From a virus, in the IMG/VR virus record IMGVR_UViG_3300035698_005524, positions 1-50,515 of that record: a stretch of 50,515 bases of DNA; one strand, 5' to 3'. Positions 31,394-40,389 of the stretch are shown here, piece by piece (position 1 is the stretch's first letter; each line of letters starts with the position of its first letter). A program made the translations under genes and the position numbers. The notes below the pieces were generated by a model. The model did no database searches. It was not told where the DNA came from and saw nothing but the letters and a program-made list of their open reading frames with translations.

Positions 31394-31680
31394 CTGAGCA
31401 GATCGCCAGGATTCTCCACTACTACTCCGGTTACAGAGTTGACACGGTGGGAACGCTGACGATAAGACAGTTGGGGCTTCTCACACTAGAGTCCTACAGG
31501 TTAGAAGCGGCACAGCTACTTGCAAGTGCGAATTCTGTACGTGTTGCCCACCACGGAAAGCGAAGCCAATTTGAGCGGTTCTGCAAGCCTTTACAGCGTG
31601 TTGTCAATGCGCGGAAGTCTCGTAAAGAGATGGTAAAGACGAAGAAGCAGGCCGAGGAAGTTGGGTTGAAGCTTTCCTAA
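31004..31680 (+). CDS. GT-type chaperone by -1 frameshift (about 225 aa)
   Basis: Ribosomes slipping back one base at T-TTT-TTG (31345-31351) leave the G frame after 116 codons and continue in a frame open to TAA at 31680, adding 109 residues. The -1 frame has no ATG of its own near its beginning (a GTG at 31447 is the first strong start), it encodes a helical, basic C-terminal domain, and it lies right before the tape measure gene. All of this matches the lambda G/GT system, in which a few per cent of product is the fusion. The slip frequency cannot be read from sequence. Confidence 0.8.
31345..31351 (+). other. -1 slippery heptamer
   Basis: Seven T residues followed by G, giving T-TTT-TTG in the zero frame of the G gene (codons CTT TTT TTG). 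It fits the X-XXY-YYZ rule for -1 slippage, and the -1 frame stays open from here to 31680. Confidence 0.75.
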
Positions 31681-31692
31681 AGGAGCGGCAAT

Positions 31693-34600
31693 ATGGCACG
31701 CAATCTTGGCGAGGCTATCCTCAGAATCAGGACTGACTTTGGCAAGGCCATAAGTGGCATTGACAAGGTCGGTAAAAGTTTGCAGACCCTGGGATCTGGG
31801 ATGCAGACGATGGGGAGGAGTTCTCTTGTTTTTGGTGCGGGTCTCTCAGCCGCTCTGGGCAAGGCTGCTCAGGCCGGGATCTCTTTTGAGAAGCGGGTGG
31901 ATGCTGTCCTTGCGCGTACACAAGAAGGGGGTCCCGCGTTTGAGAGCCTCAACAAGGAAGCTCGTAGGCTTGGTCGAACAACTGTGTTCATGGCTACCGA
32001 GGTTGCTGAGGGTATGCAGTTCCTCGCACAGTCTGGCCTGAAGACCAACGACATCATCGCGGCCATGCCGGATGTCCTAGACCTCGCTATCGCCGGGGAA
32101 CTCACCATGGCGAAGGCCGCAGACGTTGCGGCAAACGCCATAAACGCTTTTGGAAAAAAGGCGGGTGATTTTGTTCAAGTTGCTGACGCAATGGCGATAG
32201 GCGCGGCGAGTTCCAATACCAGTGTTGCCCAGATGGGTCAGGCTTTCGGGTTTGTAGCAGCAGCAGCAGCACCAACGAAATCAACTATTGAGGAAGTTGC
32301 TTCGGCTATTGGTGTCCTTGGAAACGTAGGTCTCAAGGGGGGCCGTGCAGGTACCGGGTTACGCCGTATGTTCGCAACATTGTCGAAGGGCGGGTCAAGC
32401 CTTGAGAAGAAGCTTGCAAAGCTTGGGTTGACTTTGGGAGACGTTGACCCTAACACGAACAGCCTTACCCAGATTATTGGGAAGCTCGCACAAGTAACCC
32501 CGGAAGCTGCAAAGGCATTCAAGGTACTTGAGAAGCGTGGGGTTAACGTTGCTGACACACTTACAAGTCTGATAGAGAGTGGAATGTCGTCAAAAGAGGC
32601 TATGAAGGCGCTGGGTAAGCAGGCCGGGCTGTCCGACAAAGAAATTATGGGCATGGGGCGGAACGCAGGAGTATTGTTTGACATCTTTGGGGTACGCGGG
32701 GCCATTTCTACGATTGCGCTGACGAATAATCTTGGGAAGTTTAACCAGATTCTTAAGAAGATGAAAAAGAATCTTAAGAAGGGCGGGGGCGCGGCTAAGA
32801 AGATGGCTGGCGTCATGCAGGACAACGTGGCGGGTGCCCTCAAGCTTGTCAAGTCCCGCTTTACTGACATTGACATTGAAGTACTCACCCAGATTCGTGT
32901 TAAGTTGCGAGCGGCTCTAAAGAGCCTGACTGACTTCTTGGACAAGGTCCTTAAGTGGGTGTCCAAGAATCCAAAGCTTGTTACTCAGATGGTTACGCTC
33001 GCGTCGAAGGTTGCACTGGTAGCAACAGTTTTCGGAACACTGGCTCTCGTTGTTGGCACAATGATAGTGAGCCTTGCCGCGTTCCTTAAGGCTTGGGCAG
33101 CCGTCTCGGTTTTACTAACCCCACTAGGGCCAGCCTTACTCGTAGTGGCTCTTGCCTTTGGGGGGCTCTTTTTGGTTGTCAAGAATAACAAGGGGTCCAT
33201 AGCTGCGTTCGTGAGGTCACTCACTAATTTGGACCCCGCAATACAGGCTTTGCTAAAACTGAAGAACACGTTTCTCCGGTTAGGTGCGTCTATTGGAGGC
33301 GTCTTGGACGCCCTGGCGAAGCGTCTTGGTGCTGCGTGGGCTGGTACACTAGGTAGGTGGGTAAACTCTTGGCTTGGGTCTACTGCTAAGGTTCTCGGTA
33401 ACCTAAATGATTTCCTCGTAAAGGTTGAGCTTTTCCTCAATCGCCTTTCTGTGGCAATCAAGGACGGGGTTGCACTGGATTTCGTAGAGAAAGAGTTCCT
33501 TACAGCGTTCCCAGAGGCCCCTGACTGGATTCGGAGAGTGCTGGGTTGGAAAGACAAGTTTGCAGCGATTCTCTCGGAGATGCAACTCAACATTGAGTCC
33601 TCCGTTAGCGCCATGGGAACGACGTTGGATTTTCTTGCCCTTTCTTTTCGGGGGGAATTCGTTGGCGCGGCGAAGCAGGCCCAGGTCGTGTTTAGTGATG
33701 TCGTCGATCAGATGAAAGCGGATCTTGCCACGCTCAAGGAGCCTTCTGGGGAGGGCCTTTCCCATCTTATAGAGGGCATAACGTCTTTTTCGGAACTAAA
33801 AGAGCCCTCTTTGAGTGTTCTCGAAAAACTGTGGGAATCTATGAAGAACGTCCTAGAGACGGCCAAATTACTGAATTTTGATATACCCCTAAAAGCGATT
33901 CAGGGGTTTATCGAGGGACTGTCTTCCGGTTTCTCTATTGACTTCGCTAAGCATATTGAGCTTGTTTCTGACATGCTGAAGAACTCGTTCTTGTTTTTGA
34001 AGAACGCACTCGTTAGAGTCTTTGGCAGTCTTCCAGAGGGGGTAAAAGGTTTTGGGTCCCTCGAAGACGTGCTTGAGACAGTTAGGGTTATCTTTTTTGC
34101 AATAGGTAGCTTCCTTGGGACCACGCTCAGTAAGGGTCTGACAGGTGCGATTGCACTTCTAGCGGGGGTAGTCCGGGGCATAGCCGCTTTCTCTGACGGG
34201 CTGTTTTTTCTCATAACAGACTTTGACACTTTTGGTACCGCCCTTAAGCTCACATTCAGCGACTGGATTAACGATCTTATCGACGCGGTACTAGATGGGA
34301 TTCGTGAGTACTTCACTGGTATCATGGACGACATTGCTGAGCTTTTAGAAGAGTTTGAGGGTGATACCGTCTCAACTGTTGGCGTTGTTAAAACACTCTT
34401 TGAGGGCCTTTTCGGTTTCATTAAGTGGGGGTTGGGTGACGCCCTGGGTGATATTCGCGAACTCCTTGGTGAGGCTGAGAAGCTTAAGGGGGGTGTCTTA
34501 CCGAGGGTTCCCGGCCTACCGGGTCTCGGCGGTGCTAAGGCGGACCTCGCGGGTGTGGGCCTGGCGAACGTTGCAGCAATTGGGGGTCTCGGGGCTGGCG

Positions 34601-34725
34601 GTGGACAGGTAGTTGACAACCGTGTGACGAACTTCAAGGTGGACACCAAGCTTGACGAGAACACCATGATGCGTACAGTCTCGAACAAGTTTGACGAGTC
34701 AGCCAGGTCTAGGAGAGGGAGATGA
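31693..34725 (+). CDS. tail tape measure protein (1010 aa)
   Basis: Sets tail length. Residues about 60-260 form the PhageMin_Tail domain: T-V-F-M-A-T-E-V-A-E-G-M-Q-F-L-A-Q-S-G, then L-D-L-A-I-A-G-E-L-T and G-T-G-L-R-R-M-F. Hydrophobic membrane-like segments lie near residues 435-460 and 475-495 (V-L-L-T-P-L-G-P-A-L-L-V-V-A-L-A-F-G-G) and again near 800-845. The rest is helical. At about 1000 residues, and at the usual 1.5 Å per residue, a tail near 150 nm is expected. Followed by an ATGA overlap. Confidence 0.9.
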   Translation: MARNLGEAILRIRTDFGKAISGIDKVGKSLQTLGSGMQTMGRSSLVFGAGLSAALGKAAQAGISFEKRVDAVLARTQEGGPAFESLNKEARRLGRTTVFMATEVAEGMQFLAQSGLKTNDIIAAMPDVLDLAIAGELTMAKAADVAANAINAFGKKAGDFVQVADAMAIGAASSNTSVAQMGQAFGFVAAAAAPTKSTIEEVASAIGVLGNVGLKGGRAGTGLRRMFATLSKGGSSLEKKLAKLGLTLGDVDPNTNSLTQIIGKLAQVTPEAAKAFKVLEKRGVNVADTLTSLIESGMSSKEAMKALGKQAGLSDKEIMGMGRNAGVLFDIFGVRGAISTIALTNNLGKFNQILKKMKKNLKKGGGAAKKMAGVMQDNVAGALKLVKSRFTDIDIEVLTQIRVKLRAALKSLTDFLDKVLKWVSKNPKLVTQMVTLASKVALVATVFGTLALVVGTMIVSLAAFLKAWAAVSVLLTPLGPALLVVALAFGGLFLVVKNNKGSIAAFVRSLTNLDPAIQALLKLKNTFLRLGASIGGVLDALAKRLGAAWAGTLGRWVNSWLGSTAKVLGNLNDFLVKVELFLNRLSVAIKDGVALDFVEKEFLTAFPEAPDWIRRVLGWKDKFAAILSEMQLNIESSVSAMGTTLDFLALSFRGEFVGAAKQAQVVFSDVVDQMKADLATLKEPSGEGLSHLIEGITSFSELKEPSLSVLEKLWESMKNVLETAKLLNFDIPLKAIQGFIEGLSSGFSIDFAKHIELVSDMLKNSFLFLKNALVRVFGSLPEGVKGFGSLEDVLETVRVIFFAIGSFLGTTLSKGLTGAIALLAGVVRGIAAFSDGLFFLITDFDTFGTALKLTFSDWINDLIDAVLDGIREYFTGIMDDIAELLEEFEGDTVSTVGVVKTLFEGLFGFIKWGLGDALGDIRELLGEAEKLKGGVLPRVPGLPGLGGAKADLAGVGLANVAAIGGLGAGGGQVVDNRVTNFKVDTKLDENTMMRTVSNKFDESARSRRGR
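31772..31783. repeat. degenerate palindrome (GTAAAAGTTTGC, 10/12)
   Basis: Two mismatches; inside the start of the tape measure gene, read as G-K-S-L-Q. Listed because it is the only candidate in the 8-kb stretch lacking a good copy; chance occurrence is likely at this level. Confidence 0.25.
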
Positions 34726-35135
34726 CGCAAGCCCAGATAAAGTTAACCAGTGATGGTGCCTACACCCTCTTGCCACTCCAGCTCAGGTACAAGCCTCTCA
34801 TGCCGAAGAAGAGGTATACCCGGATGCCTGTTGTGGACGGGGTTGTCCAGCACACGGGGAACCAATTGTATCCCTCGGATGGAGTAATCCCCTGGTCGCT
34901 TGAAGCCGCAGATCAAGACGAGTTGGCACTGTTCATCGGGCTCTACAATACAACGACGGCCCCTACGTATGACTTTATTGGGTACTGGGGAGACGTGTAC
35001 GTTGTTAGGCTTAACGACATTGACGACCCCGATGTGCAGTCACGCCTGTTCAATCTCTCTGGTGCGTTCCACGTGGAATCCGTGACGTCCTACGTGTTGG
35101 CGTCCAGCTTCACGGACACCTCTGGCTCCAGTTGA
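34722..35135 (+). CDS. minor tail protein, distal-tail-like (137 aa)
   Basis: The first gene after the tape measure, in ATGA overlap with it, where distal tail or tail tip proteins usually lie. Beta-rich, with a Ser/Thr-rich C-terminus (T-D-T-S-G-S-S). Function by position only. Confidence 0.5.
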   Translation: MTQAQIKLTSDGAYTLLPLQLRYKPLMPKKRYTRMPVVDGVVQHTGNQLYPSDGVIPWSLEAADQDELALFIGLYNTTTAPTYDFIGYWGDVYVVRLNDIDDPDVQSRLFNLSGAFHVESVTSYVLASSFTDTSGSS

Positions 35136-35145
35136 TAGGTGACAC

Positions 35146-36627
35146 ATGGGTATGCTGTTCTCAACAAATGTTAGCATCGTTGAGGAGTTCACTCGACGCC
35201 TGACCTTCCTGGACGCGCCGGTACCCTATTCCCCTGCTGACGAGCGTAGGTATCGGCACACGAACGAGACGGTAACCCTCTCTTGGTCTGTCGACGCAGG
35301 TGTTAGCTTTTATATCTTGCAGACGGCGCTATCCCCCGAGTTTCGCGGGCCGTTCGTCAGAGGGTACAAAATAAGCAGTGCCGCGTTTGAGTCAGGTGGG
35401 CAGACCAGTCTCTCAACTGTGTCCGGTTCTTTTTACCCGGACGTGCCTGAGAACCCGGGAACGTACGCGTCAAAGACTCTCTCTATTGGTGTTGACTACT
35501 TCGTTGGTCTCCCCGTGTATTGGCGTGTGTACGCGCATGCTGCGGGGTCTAACTTTGTGGATGACTCTGGGGTGGGTCTCTTAAACCCGCGTGGAATTTC
35601 TCCTGCGTCAGAACCTCGGATGTTTCGGGTAACACCCCCGTGGCCAATCAACGTTGTTGGTGCGGCAGAGAAGGACAAGGGAGACGAAGATGGGAGTAAT
35701 TCGAGCGGGACTCAGATTGGGGAGTCCTCTCCAGAGACGCCCTCAATAACTGACATGGATGGAGACAAGTACATCTCTGCGGGGCAGTCAGCTAACGGCG
35801 TGGTGCGCGTCGAGTGGTCAGGCCCTGCGGAGGCTCCCTGGTCATGGGAGGCTCGTAACTTCTTTTGGATTACCGAGGACGACTTTGCTTGGGTGCCTGG
35901 CAGATCCACAGAGCGTTTTGTAGAATTCACAATTGATCCCGAGGCTCCCCATGGGTCTTTCGACGTCAGGTTCACCATCATCGACCCGGTAACGGGTAAC
36001 TCAATATTTCAGGATCACACTGTGGAAGTCCTGTCTACAGCGGAAGACTCAAGTGGAGGGTCGAGTTGGTCAAGTGTGTCGAGTGTCAGCAATTCTGACG
36101 GCGTAATATCCAACGGCGTCACTGATGTACTCTCTGACGGCGCAGGCAACTCTGAGGGCGGGTGTTCCGGTTCGTCTCTTGGGGTCACGTCTGCGGGGCA
36201 CACGGACCCATCAAGCCTTTCAAGCCCTTCGAGTGGGGGGTCAAGCCTTTCAAGCCTTAGTAGCCCCTCAAGTGGTGGCTCAAGCTTGAGTCTGTCGAGT
36301 GGAGGGTCAAGCCTGAGTCTGTCGAGTGGCGGGTCGAGTCTTACCAGTGTGCTGAGCCCCTCCAGCGCGTCAACTCTTTCCAGTGCGTCTTCTCTTTCCA
36401 GCGCGTCAAGCTTCTCTTCGGAGGGGTTCACTAGCCTGTCCTCCTTGGGGGAGACATCACAGTCTGACGGCATCTCAGCGAGTGACGCAGGCGGGGTAAT
36501 TTGCCTGGCAGCAGTCACGGGTGTCGATTGTGACACGGGGTGCTATCTTATCACTCCAGTAGCGTACCTGATAATTAACGGTAAACTGTACGAATCAGCC
36601 ACTGGATGCCCAGAGGACTGTCCATAG
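35146..36627 (+). CDS. tail-region protein with Ser-rich repeat segment (493 aa)
   Basis: Residues 1-165 and about 195-295 are beta-rich modules (the second with immunoglobulin-like strands, V-R-V-E-W-S-G-P-A and H-G-S-F-D-V-R-F-T). Residues about 298-445 are a Ser-rich segment built from S-S-G-G-S-S-L-S-L and S-S-A-S-S-L-S type units. The last 45 residues hold five Cys (C-L-A-A, D-C-D-T-G-C, G-C-P-E-D-C). AGG-type ribosome site at about eight bases. It precedes a second Ser-rich protein and the glycan block, so it is a likely O-glycosylation substrate, by inference. Confidence 0.75.
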   Translation: MGMLFSTNVSIVEEFTRRLTFLDAPVPYSPADERRYRHTNETVTLSWSVDAGVSFYILQTALSPEFRGPFVRGYKISSAAFESGGQTSLSTVSGSFYPDVPENPGTYASKTLSIGVDYFVGLPVYWRVYAHAAGSNFVDDSGVGLLNPRGISPASEPRMFRVTPPWPINVVGAAEKDKGDEDGSNSSGTQIGESSPETPSITDMDGDKYISAGQSANGVVRVEWSGPAEAPWSWEARNFFWITEDDFAWVPGRSTERFVEFTIDPEAPHGSFDVRFTIIDPVTGNSIFQDHTVEVLSTAEDSSGGSSWSSVSSVSNSDGVISNGVTDVLSDGAGNSEGGCSGSSLGVTSAGHTDPSSLSSPSSGGSSLSSLSSPSSGGSSLSLSSGGSSLSLSSGGSSLTSVLSPSSASTLSSASSLSSASSFSSEGFTSLSSLGETSQSDGISASDAGGVICLAAVTGVDCDTGCYLITPVAYLIINGKLYESATGCPEDCP

Positions 36628-36639
36628 GAGGGCCTTTTC

Positions 36640-39297
36640 ATGGCGAACTGGCCTATTGCAAACGCTTGCAACCACTGTTGTGACTTATCCACATCCACAC
36701 TGAGCAGCCTGTCCACGACGAGTGTTAGCAGCCTGTCCACGACGAGTGTGTCGACCACCAGTAACTCGTCTCTGAGCATTTCTCCCACGAGCCTTAGCAC
36801 TACCAGCGTAAGTAGTCTTTCAACGACATCCGTTTCAAGTTTGTCGACAACGAGTGTGAGTTCGCTGAGCACTACCTCGGTATCTTCTCTCAGCACTACG
36901 AGCCTCTCAAGTCTTTCGAGTGGGACTTTTACGTCAGTCAGTAGCTTTAGTTCACTCTCCACCACGAACCTTAGCTCAGTCTCCACCACGAGTGTGTCAT
37001 CGCTAAGTACGACCAGTCTCTCAAGTCTCAGCACAACGTCACAGAGTTCCCTTAGTACTACTTCGGTTAGCAGTTTGTCAACGACGAGCCTGAGTTCTCT
37101 GAGCAGCGGCGGGAGCAGTCTTTCCAGTCCGTCGTCTTTGTCCACGACAAGCCTCTCCTCACTCTCAACGACGTCTCAGAGCAGTCTTAGCACCACAAGC
37201 CTGTCTTCACTCTCCACGACGTCACAGTCGTCCTTAAGCACCACCTCTGTGTCCTCACTGTCAACTACAAGCGTTTCCTCCCTCTCAACAACATCCTTGT
37301 CCTCCCTCTCAACGACCAGCTTGAGTAGCTTGTCCAGCGGCGGAAGTAGCCTTTCCAGCCCCAGCAGCCTGTCAAGCTTGTCTACCGGGGGAAGCAGTCT
37401 TTCCAGCCCCAGCAGCCCGTCCAGCCTGAGTTCTTTTTCAACGGGTGGGTCAAGCCTGAGTAGTTTATCGAGTCCGTCCAGTGGTGGGAGCAGCCAGTCA
37501 GGAGGGAGCAGTCTTTCCAGCGTGTCGTCCCCCTCCAGTGTGAGCGTCAGCGACTTATCGTCTCAAACGTCAGTCTCAGTGAGTTACTCGTCTTCCCTGT
37601 CAACTCTTTCGTCGGTCTCTCAGAGTTTCTCTACGTCGTCAGCCCCGGAGTATGGCCCGTGGTACTTTAGGACGAGTTCAGCCGTTGACCGAGTCTACAC
37701 GTACGATAACAACTTTGCCGCCAAGGACTGGTTCTCAATTAACTTTGGGGTGGCAGCAAGGGACATTCAGGCTGAAGATGACGGTGTTGGTGTTTTCGAG
37801 GGGAACGCTCTACTACGCATAACATTTAGAGACTTCAGTGACTCCGCTATTGATGCTGCAATTGACTCCTGTTGGAACACCGACTTTGGAATAGCTCCGC
37901 GGTACGGCTCGGACGATGAACAATTGACGTGGGGTGTGGATTCAACGGCAGGGGCTGAAAAGTTATCTGTGTGCATAGGGTGTTCCGGCACCTACACGAG
38001 GACGGATGGCAGGATAATAGGTATCCGTGGGTGCACATATAACGGAACTGACATTGTTGTTCTTTACGCGGCGACAAACCAGGGGTCTGTCCGTGCGCAC
38101 GACCCCATCTCACTCGTGACCCAAGGAGCCCTTGACATATCGGGGAACTACTCAAACGACACGGGGGACCTCGTTGACGACATAGCCTACGTCGATGGTA
38201 AGTATTACATGGTCCAGCAGAACGGTGTGACCGGGGTGAGAATCCACAGGTTTGCCGCTGACGGGGTCTCTAACCTGCCAAGTACGTGGGAAGCCTCCTT
38301 TGACATTGACAACCCAGACCTCATAGGGCACCAGTTCTCACATCGTGATGAACTTAAGCCAACAGCTCTACTCTTGCCTGAGTTCCCTGTGTTGCAGATT
38401 GAAGGCTTTGACGTACAGGACGCCACCATGGCTTCGTTTACGGCAGACCCAGGCTCAATGTTGACTGACCCTGGCAACAACATTAAATGTGCTTTCCACT
38501 TCATACGGGAAACTCCGACAGGGAGCACGTGGAGCATATCACCTGCCATGAAAGCGGGTGAATGGCCAACATGTGTTGATGAGAATGATTATTTGATTGA
38601 CCCGATTGGAACGCGGATTACGGGCAGCACCGGTAACTGGACATTGACCATCATGGGGGTTGGGATGGGGGAAGGCACTTCGGGCCAGTCCTCGAATGGG
38701 GACACGGCAAGCAGTGACGGCCTCATAATGTGGCAGGGGACGAGCGACAAGAATCAGCCCTACAGCACGTACACACGAACGGGGGGTTCAGACTCCACGG
38801 CTACCTTGTGTGTTAGGCACTACGCGGGGGCTTTGCAGAATGGTGGTCGGTACATGGCCTGCATCCAGAAGGGGCAAGCGTACTGGACGTGGTGGGCCTA
38901 CCCAGAGAGCGTGGGCGTTTTAGCTGGGAACCCTTGGACCAAGGCAACGTATGCTAGTGCAACCCTGTCCTGCACAACCTTCACGTGGACGTGGACAACG
39001 ATGACGTGGCAAATGTGCTACCCGGTTGGGAACAGTGGCAAAGAAGAAAAGTTCGTGGGCGAACTAGAGGGTGGGAGGGGTTTGACCTTTCATGCAAAGA
39101 ATACATCAACATATTATGGGTACGCGCAGTCTTACTCGAAGATTTCGGCTAACCTGGGGTATGCCCCTGTTGTAATGGTATCCTTCACAACTGGTGTCAC
39201 GGGGTACCTGAAGGCTCGCCTCTTGTCTGGTGTCGTTAATGGGGCTCAGAGTTCCCGGTTCAGTTGGCAGCCAATCCCCTCGTGGCCAGCACCGTAA
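36640..39297 (+). CDS. tail fibre/tip protein with long Ser/Thr repeat stalk (885 aa)
   Basis: Begins with a Cys cluster (A-C-N-H-C-C, residues 9-14), then about 320 residues of nearly pure Ser/Thr/Leu repeats (units like S-L-S-T-T-S-V-S, with S-S-G-G-S-S blocks), then a 540-residue C-terminal part rich in beta strands, Trp and paired Cys, probably the receptor-facing domain. The repeat segment resembles serine-rich-repeat adhesins, which are heavily O-glycosylated by genes next to them; a sulfotransferase gene starts 16 bases after this one. Serine codons of both TCN and AGY types are mixed, so the repeats are kept as protein, not DNA. Confidence 0.75.
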   Translation: MANWPIANACNHCCDLSTSTLSSLSTTSVSSLSTTSVSTTSNSSLSISPTSLSTTSVSSLSTTSVSSLSTTSVSSLSTTSVSSLSTTSLSSLSSGTFTSVSSFSSLSTTNLSSVSTTSVSSLSTTSLSSLSTTSQSSLSTTSVSSLSTTSLSSLSSGGSSLSSPSSLSTTSLSSLSTTSQSSLSTTSLSSLSTTSQSSLSTTSVSSLSTTSVSSLSTTSLSSLSTTSLSSLSSGGSSLSSPSSLSSLSTGGSSLSSPSSPSSLSSFSTGGSSLSSLSSPSSGGSSQSGGSSLSSVSSPSSVSVSDLSSQTSVSVSYSSSLSTLSSVSQSFSTSSAPEYGPWYFRTSSAVDRVYTYDNNFAAKDWFSINFGVAARDIQAEDDGVGVFEGNALLRITFRDFSDSAIDAAIDSCWNTDFGIAPRYGSDDEQLTWGVDSTAGAEKLSVCIGCSGTYTRTDGRIIGIRGCTYNGTDIVVLYAATNQGSVRAHDPISLVTQGALDISGNYSNDTGDLVDDIAYVDGKYYMVQQNGVTGVRIHRFAADGVSNLPSTWEASFDIDNPDLIGHQFSHRDELKPTALLLPEFPVLQIEGFDVQDATMASFTADPGSMLTDPGNNIKCAFHFIRETPTGSTWSISPAMKAGEWPTCVDENDYLIDPIGTRITGSTGNWTLTIMGVGMGEGTSGQSSNGDTASSDGLIMWQGTSDKNQPYSTYTRTGGSDSTATLCVRHYAGALQNGGRYMACIQKGQAYWTWWAYPESVGVLAGNPWTKATYASATLSCTTFTWTWTTMTWQMCYPVGNSGKEEKFVGELEGGRGLTFHAKNTSTYYGYAQSYSKISANLGYAPVVMVSFTTGVTGYLKARLLSGVVNGAQSSRFSWQPIPSWPAP
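36658..36669. repeat. palindrome variant (GCAAACGCTTGC, 11/12)
   Basis: One mismatch; at the beginning of the long Ser-rich gene, read in a third frame as I-A-N-A-C-N. This shows the site is not kept for one peptide. Confidence 0.65.
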
Positions 39298-39312
39298 GTA
39301 GGGAGTAAGAAT

Positions 39313-40389
39313 ATGGCGTATCTCGTAAGCGGGACTGCCCGGAGTGGAACAAGTCTGTTCGTGGCATGCGTGCGGAAGGGCTTGGGGGAAGACAGGGTGT
39401 ATGGGTTGCACAGCCCGAGTGTCACCTGGCGGGAGAAAGCCATAGCAGAAGCTGTCAAGGATAACCCGGATTTTGGCCCTTGGCACGAGTTCACTAGGAA
39501 CAAGCTCTTCCCTGACGCGGACATGGAACAGGCACGCACAGATGAAATGAATCCCAATGGGTTTTGGGAATGCGAGTTCACTGTTTCTGGGTTGGTTTAC
39601 ACGTTAGCCTCGGCGGACTTCTTTGAAGCGGAGGAAGCACGCGAAGCTCCTATTGTTATGAAGATTGTGAGTTCCGGGTTACTCCGCACGAACCCCTCTT
39701 ATGTTGACGGTGTTGTTATGATGGTACGAGACTTCCGTAAGGTTGCTCTTTCGCAGCGTCACCTTTGGAGGAGGTCGCTCCAGAACATGATGCAGGCGAT
39801 GGCTCCCGAGGGGGTAAGCATTGATAATCCAGAAGTAGTAAGCCCCGAGATGTTCATTGGGAACGCACTTGCTGCTGCTCGGTGGTTCACGAGATACCCG
39901 GACGTACCTCGGATGGTGGTTGAGTACGACCAGTTCCTGAATAACCCAAGGCAAACGTTTGCCAACCTCGAAAAGTTCTTGGGCGAGCCTTTCGATGTGG
40001 ACGCGGCAGAGACCTGCATTGACACGTCCTTGAGCAGGAGCGGGGTTGAAGAGTACGAGGGCGGGATATGGGATGAAGCGGCCTACGCCTATGATTGCCT
40101 GCTCACGGGTTACTTCAAGGACATGATTGAGTTTTTTGAACAACCGCGCTCACAGTTTTCACGCTCGACAAAACAGTGGTTTTGCCTCCGTGTTGGTCTC
40201 GACGTATGTGATGACTACTGCAAGGGGTGCAAAGTGGGCGGTAACTTCCGGGCACAGCTTGCTCGTCACGCGGTTCAGCGTGGTATAGCCTGGGAAGGTC
40301 TCCCGTGTGCTTTCGAGGTTGCGTTTGACCTTGACAACCCGCGCGTCTCTATTGAAGAGAGCATTGAAAACAACTTTTGGGGTGTGTAA
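39313..40389 (+). CDS. sulfotransferase (358 aa)
   Basis: P-loop for PAPS at residues 5-16 (V-S-G-T-A-R-S-G-T-S-L-F) and 3'-phosphate site V-R-D-F-R-K-V-A-L-S-Q at 138-148, as in bacterial carbohydrate sulfotransferases. The C-terminal part carries a Cys cluster (C-D-D-Y-C-K-G-C near 296-303) not usual in the family. AGGGAG ribosome site. It opens the glycan block right after the Ser-rich fibre gene and probably sulfates the glycan added to it. The palindrome at 39951 is read as R-Q-T-F-A, the same peptide as in the other sulfotransferase although at a different position. Confidence 0.85.
   Translation: MAYLVSGTARSGTSLFVACVRKGLGEDRVYGLHSPSVTWREKAIAEAVKDNPDFGPWHEFTRNKLFPDADMEQARTDEMNPNGFWECEFTVSGLVYTLASADFFEAEEAREAPIVMKIVSSGLLRTNPSYVDGVVMMVRDFRKVALSQRHLWRRSLQNMMQAMAPEGVSIDNPEVVSPEMFIGNALAAARWFTRYPDVPRMVVEYDQFLNNPRQTFANLEKFLGEPFDVDAAETCIDTSLSRSGVEEYEGGIWDEAAYAYDCLLTGYFKDMIEFFEQPRSQFSRSTKQWFCLRVGLDVCDDYCKGCKVGGNFRAQLARHAVQRGIAWEGLPCAFEVAFDLDNPRVSIEESIENNFWGV
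39951..39962. repeat. palindrome site 8 (exact)
   Basis: Exact copy inside the second sulfotransferase gene, read as R-Q-T-F-A. Confidence 0.85.

Noticed and set aside
33900-34730. 276-codon antisense frame over the tape measure gene
   Set aside because: Low-complexity Ser/Pro-rich shadow of the tape measure coding sequence.
36685-37640. Repeat array considered as CRISPR-like or tandem DNA repeats
   Set aside because: Repeats are protein level only, units vary at synonymous positions, and there are no spacers.
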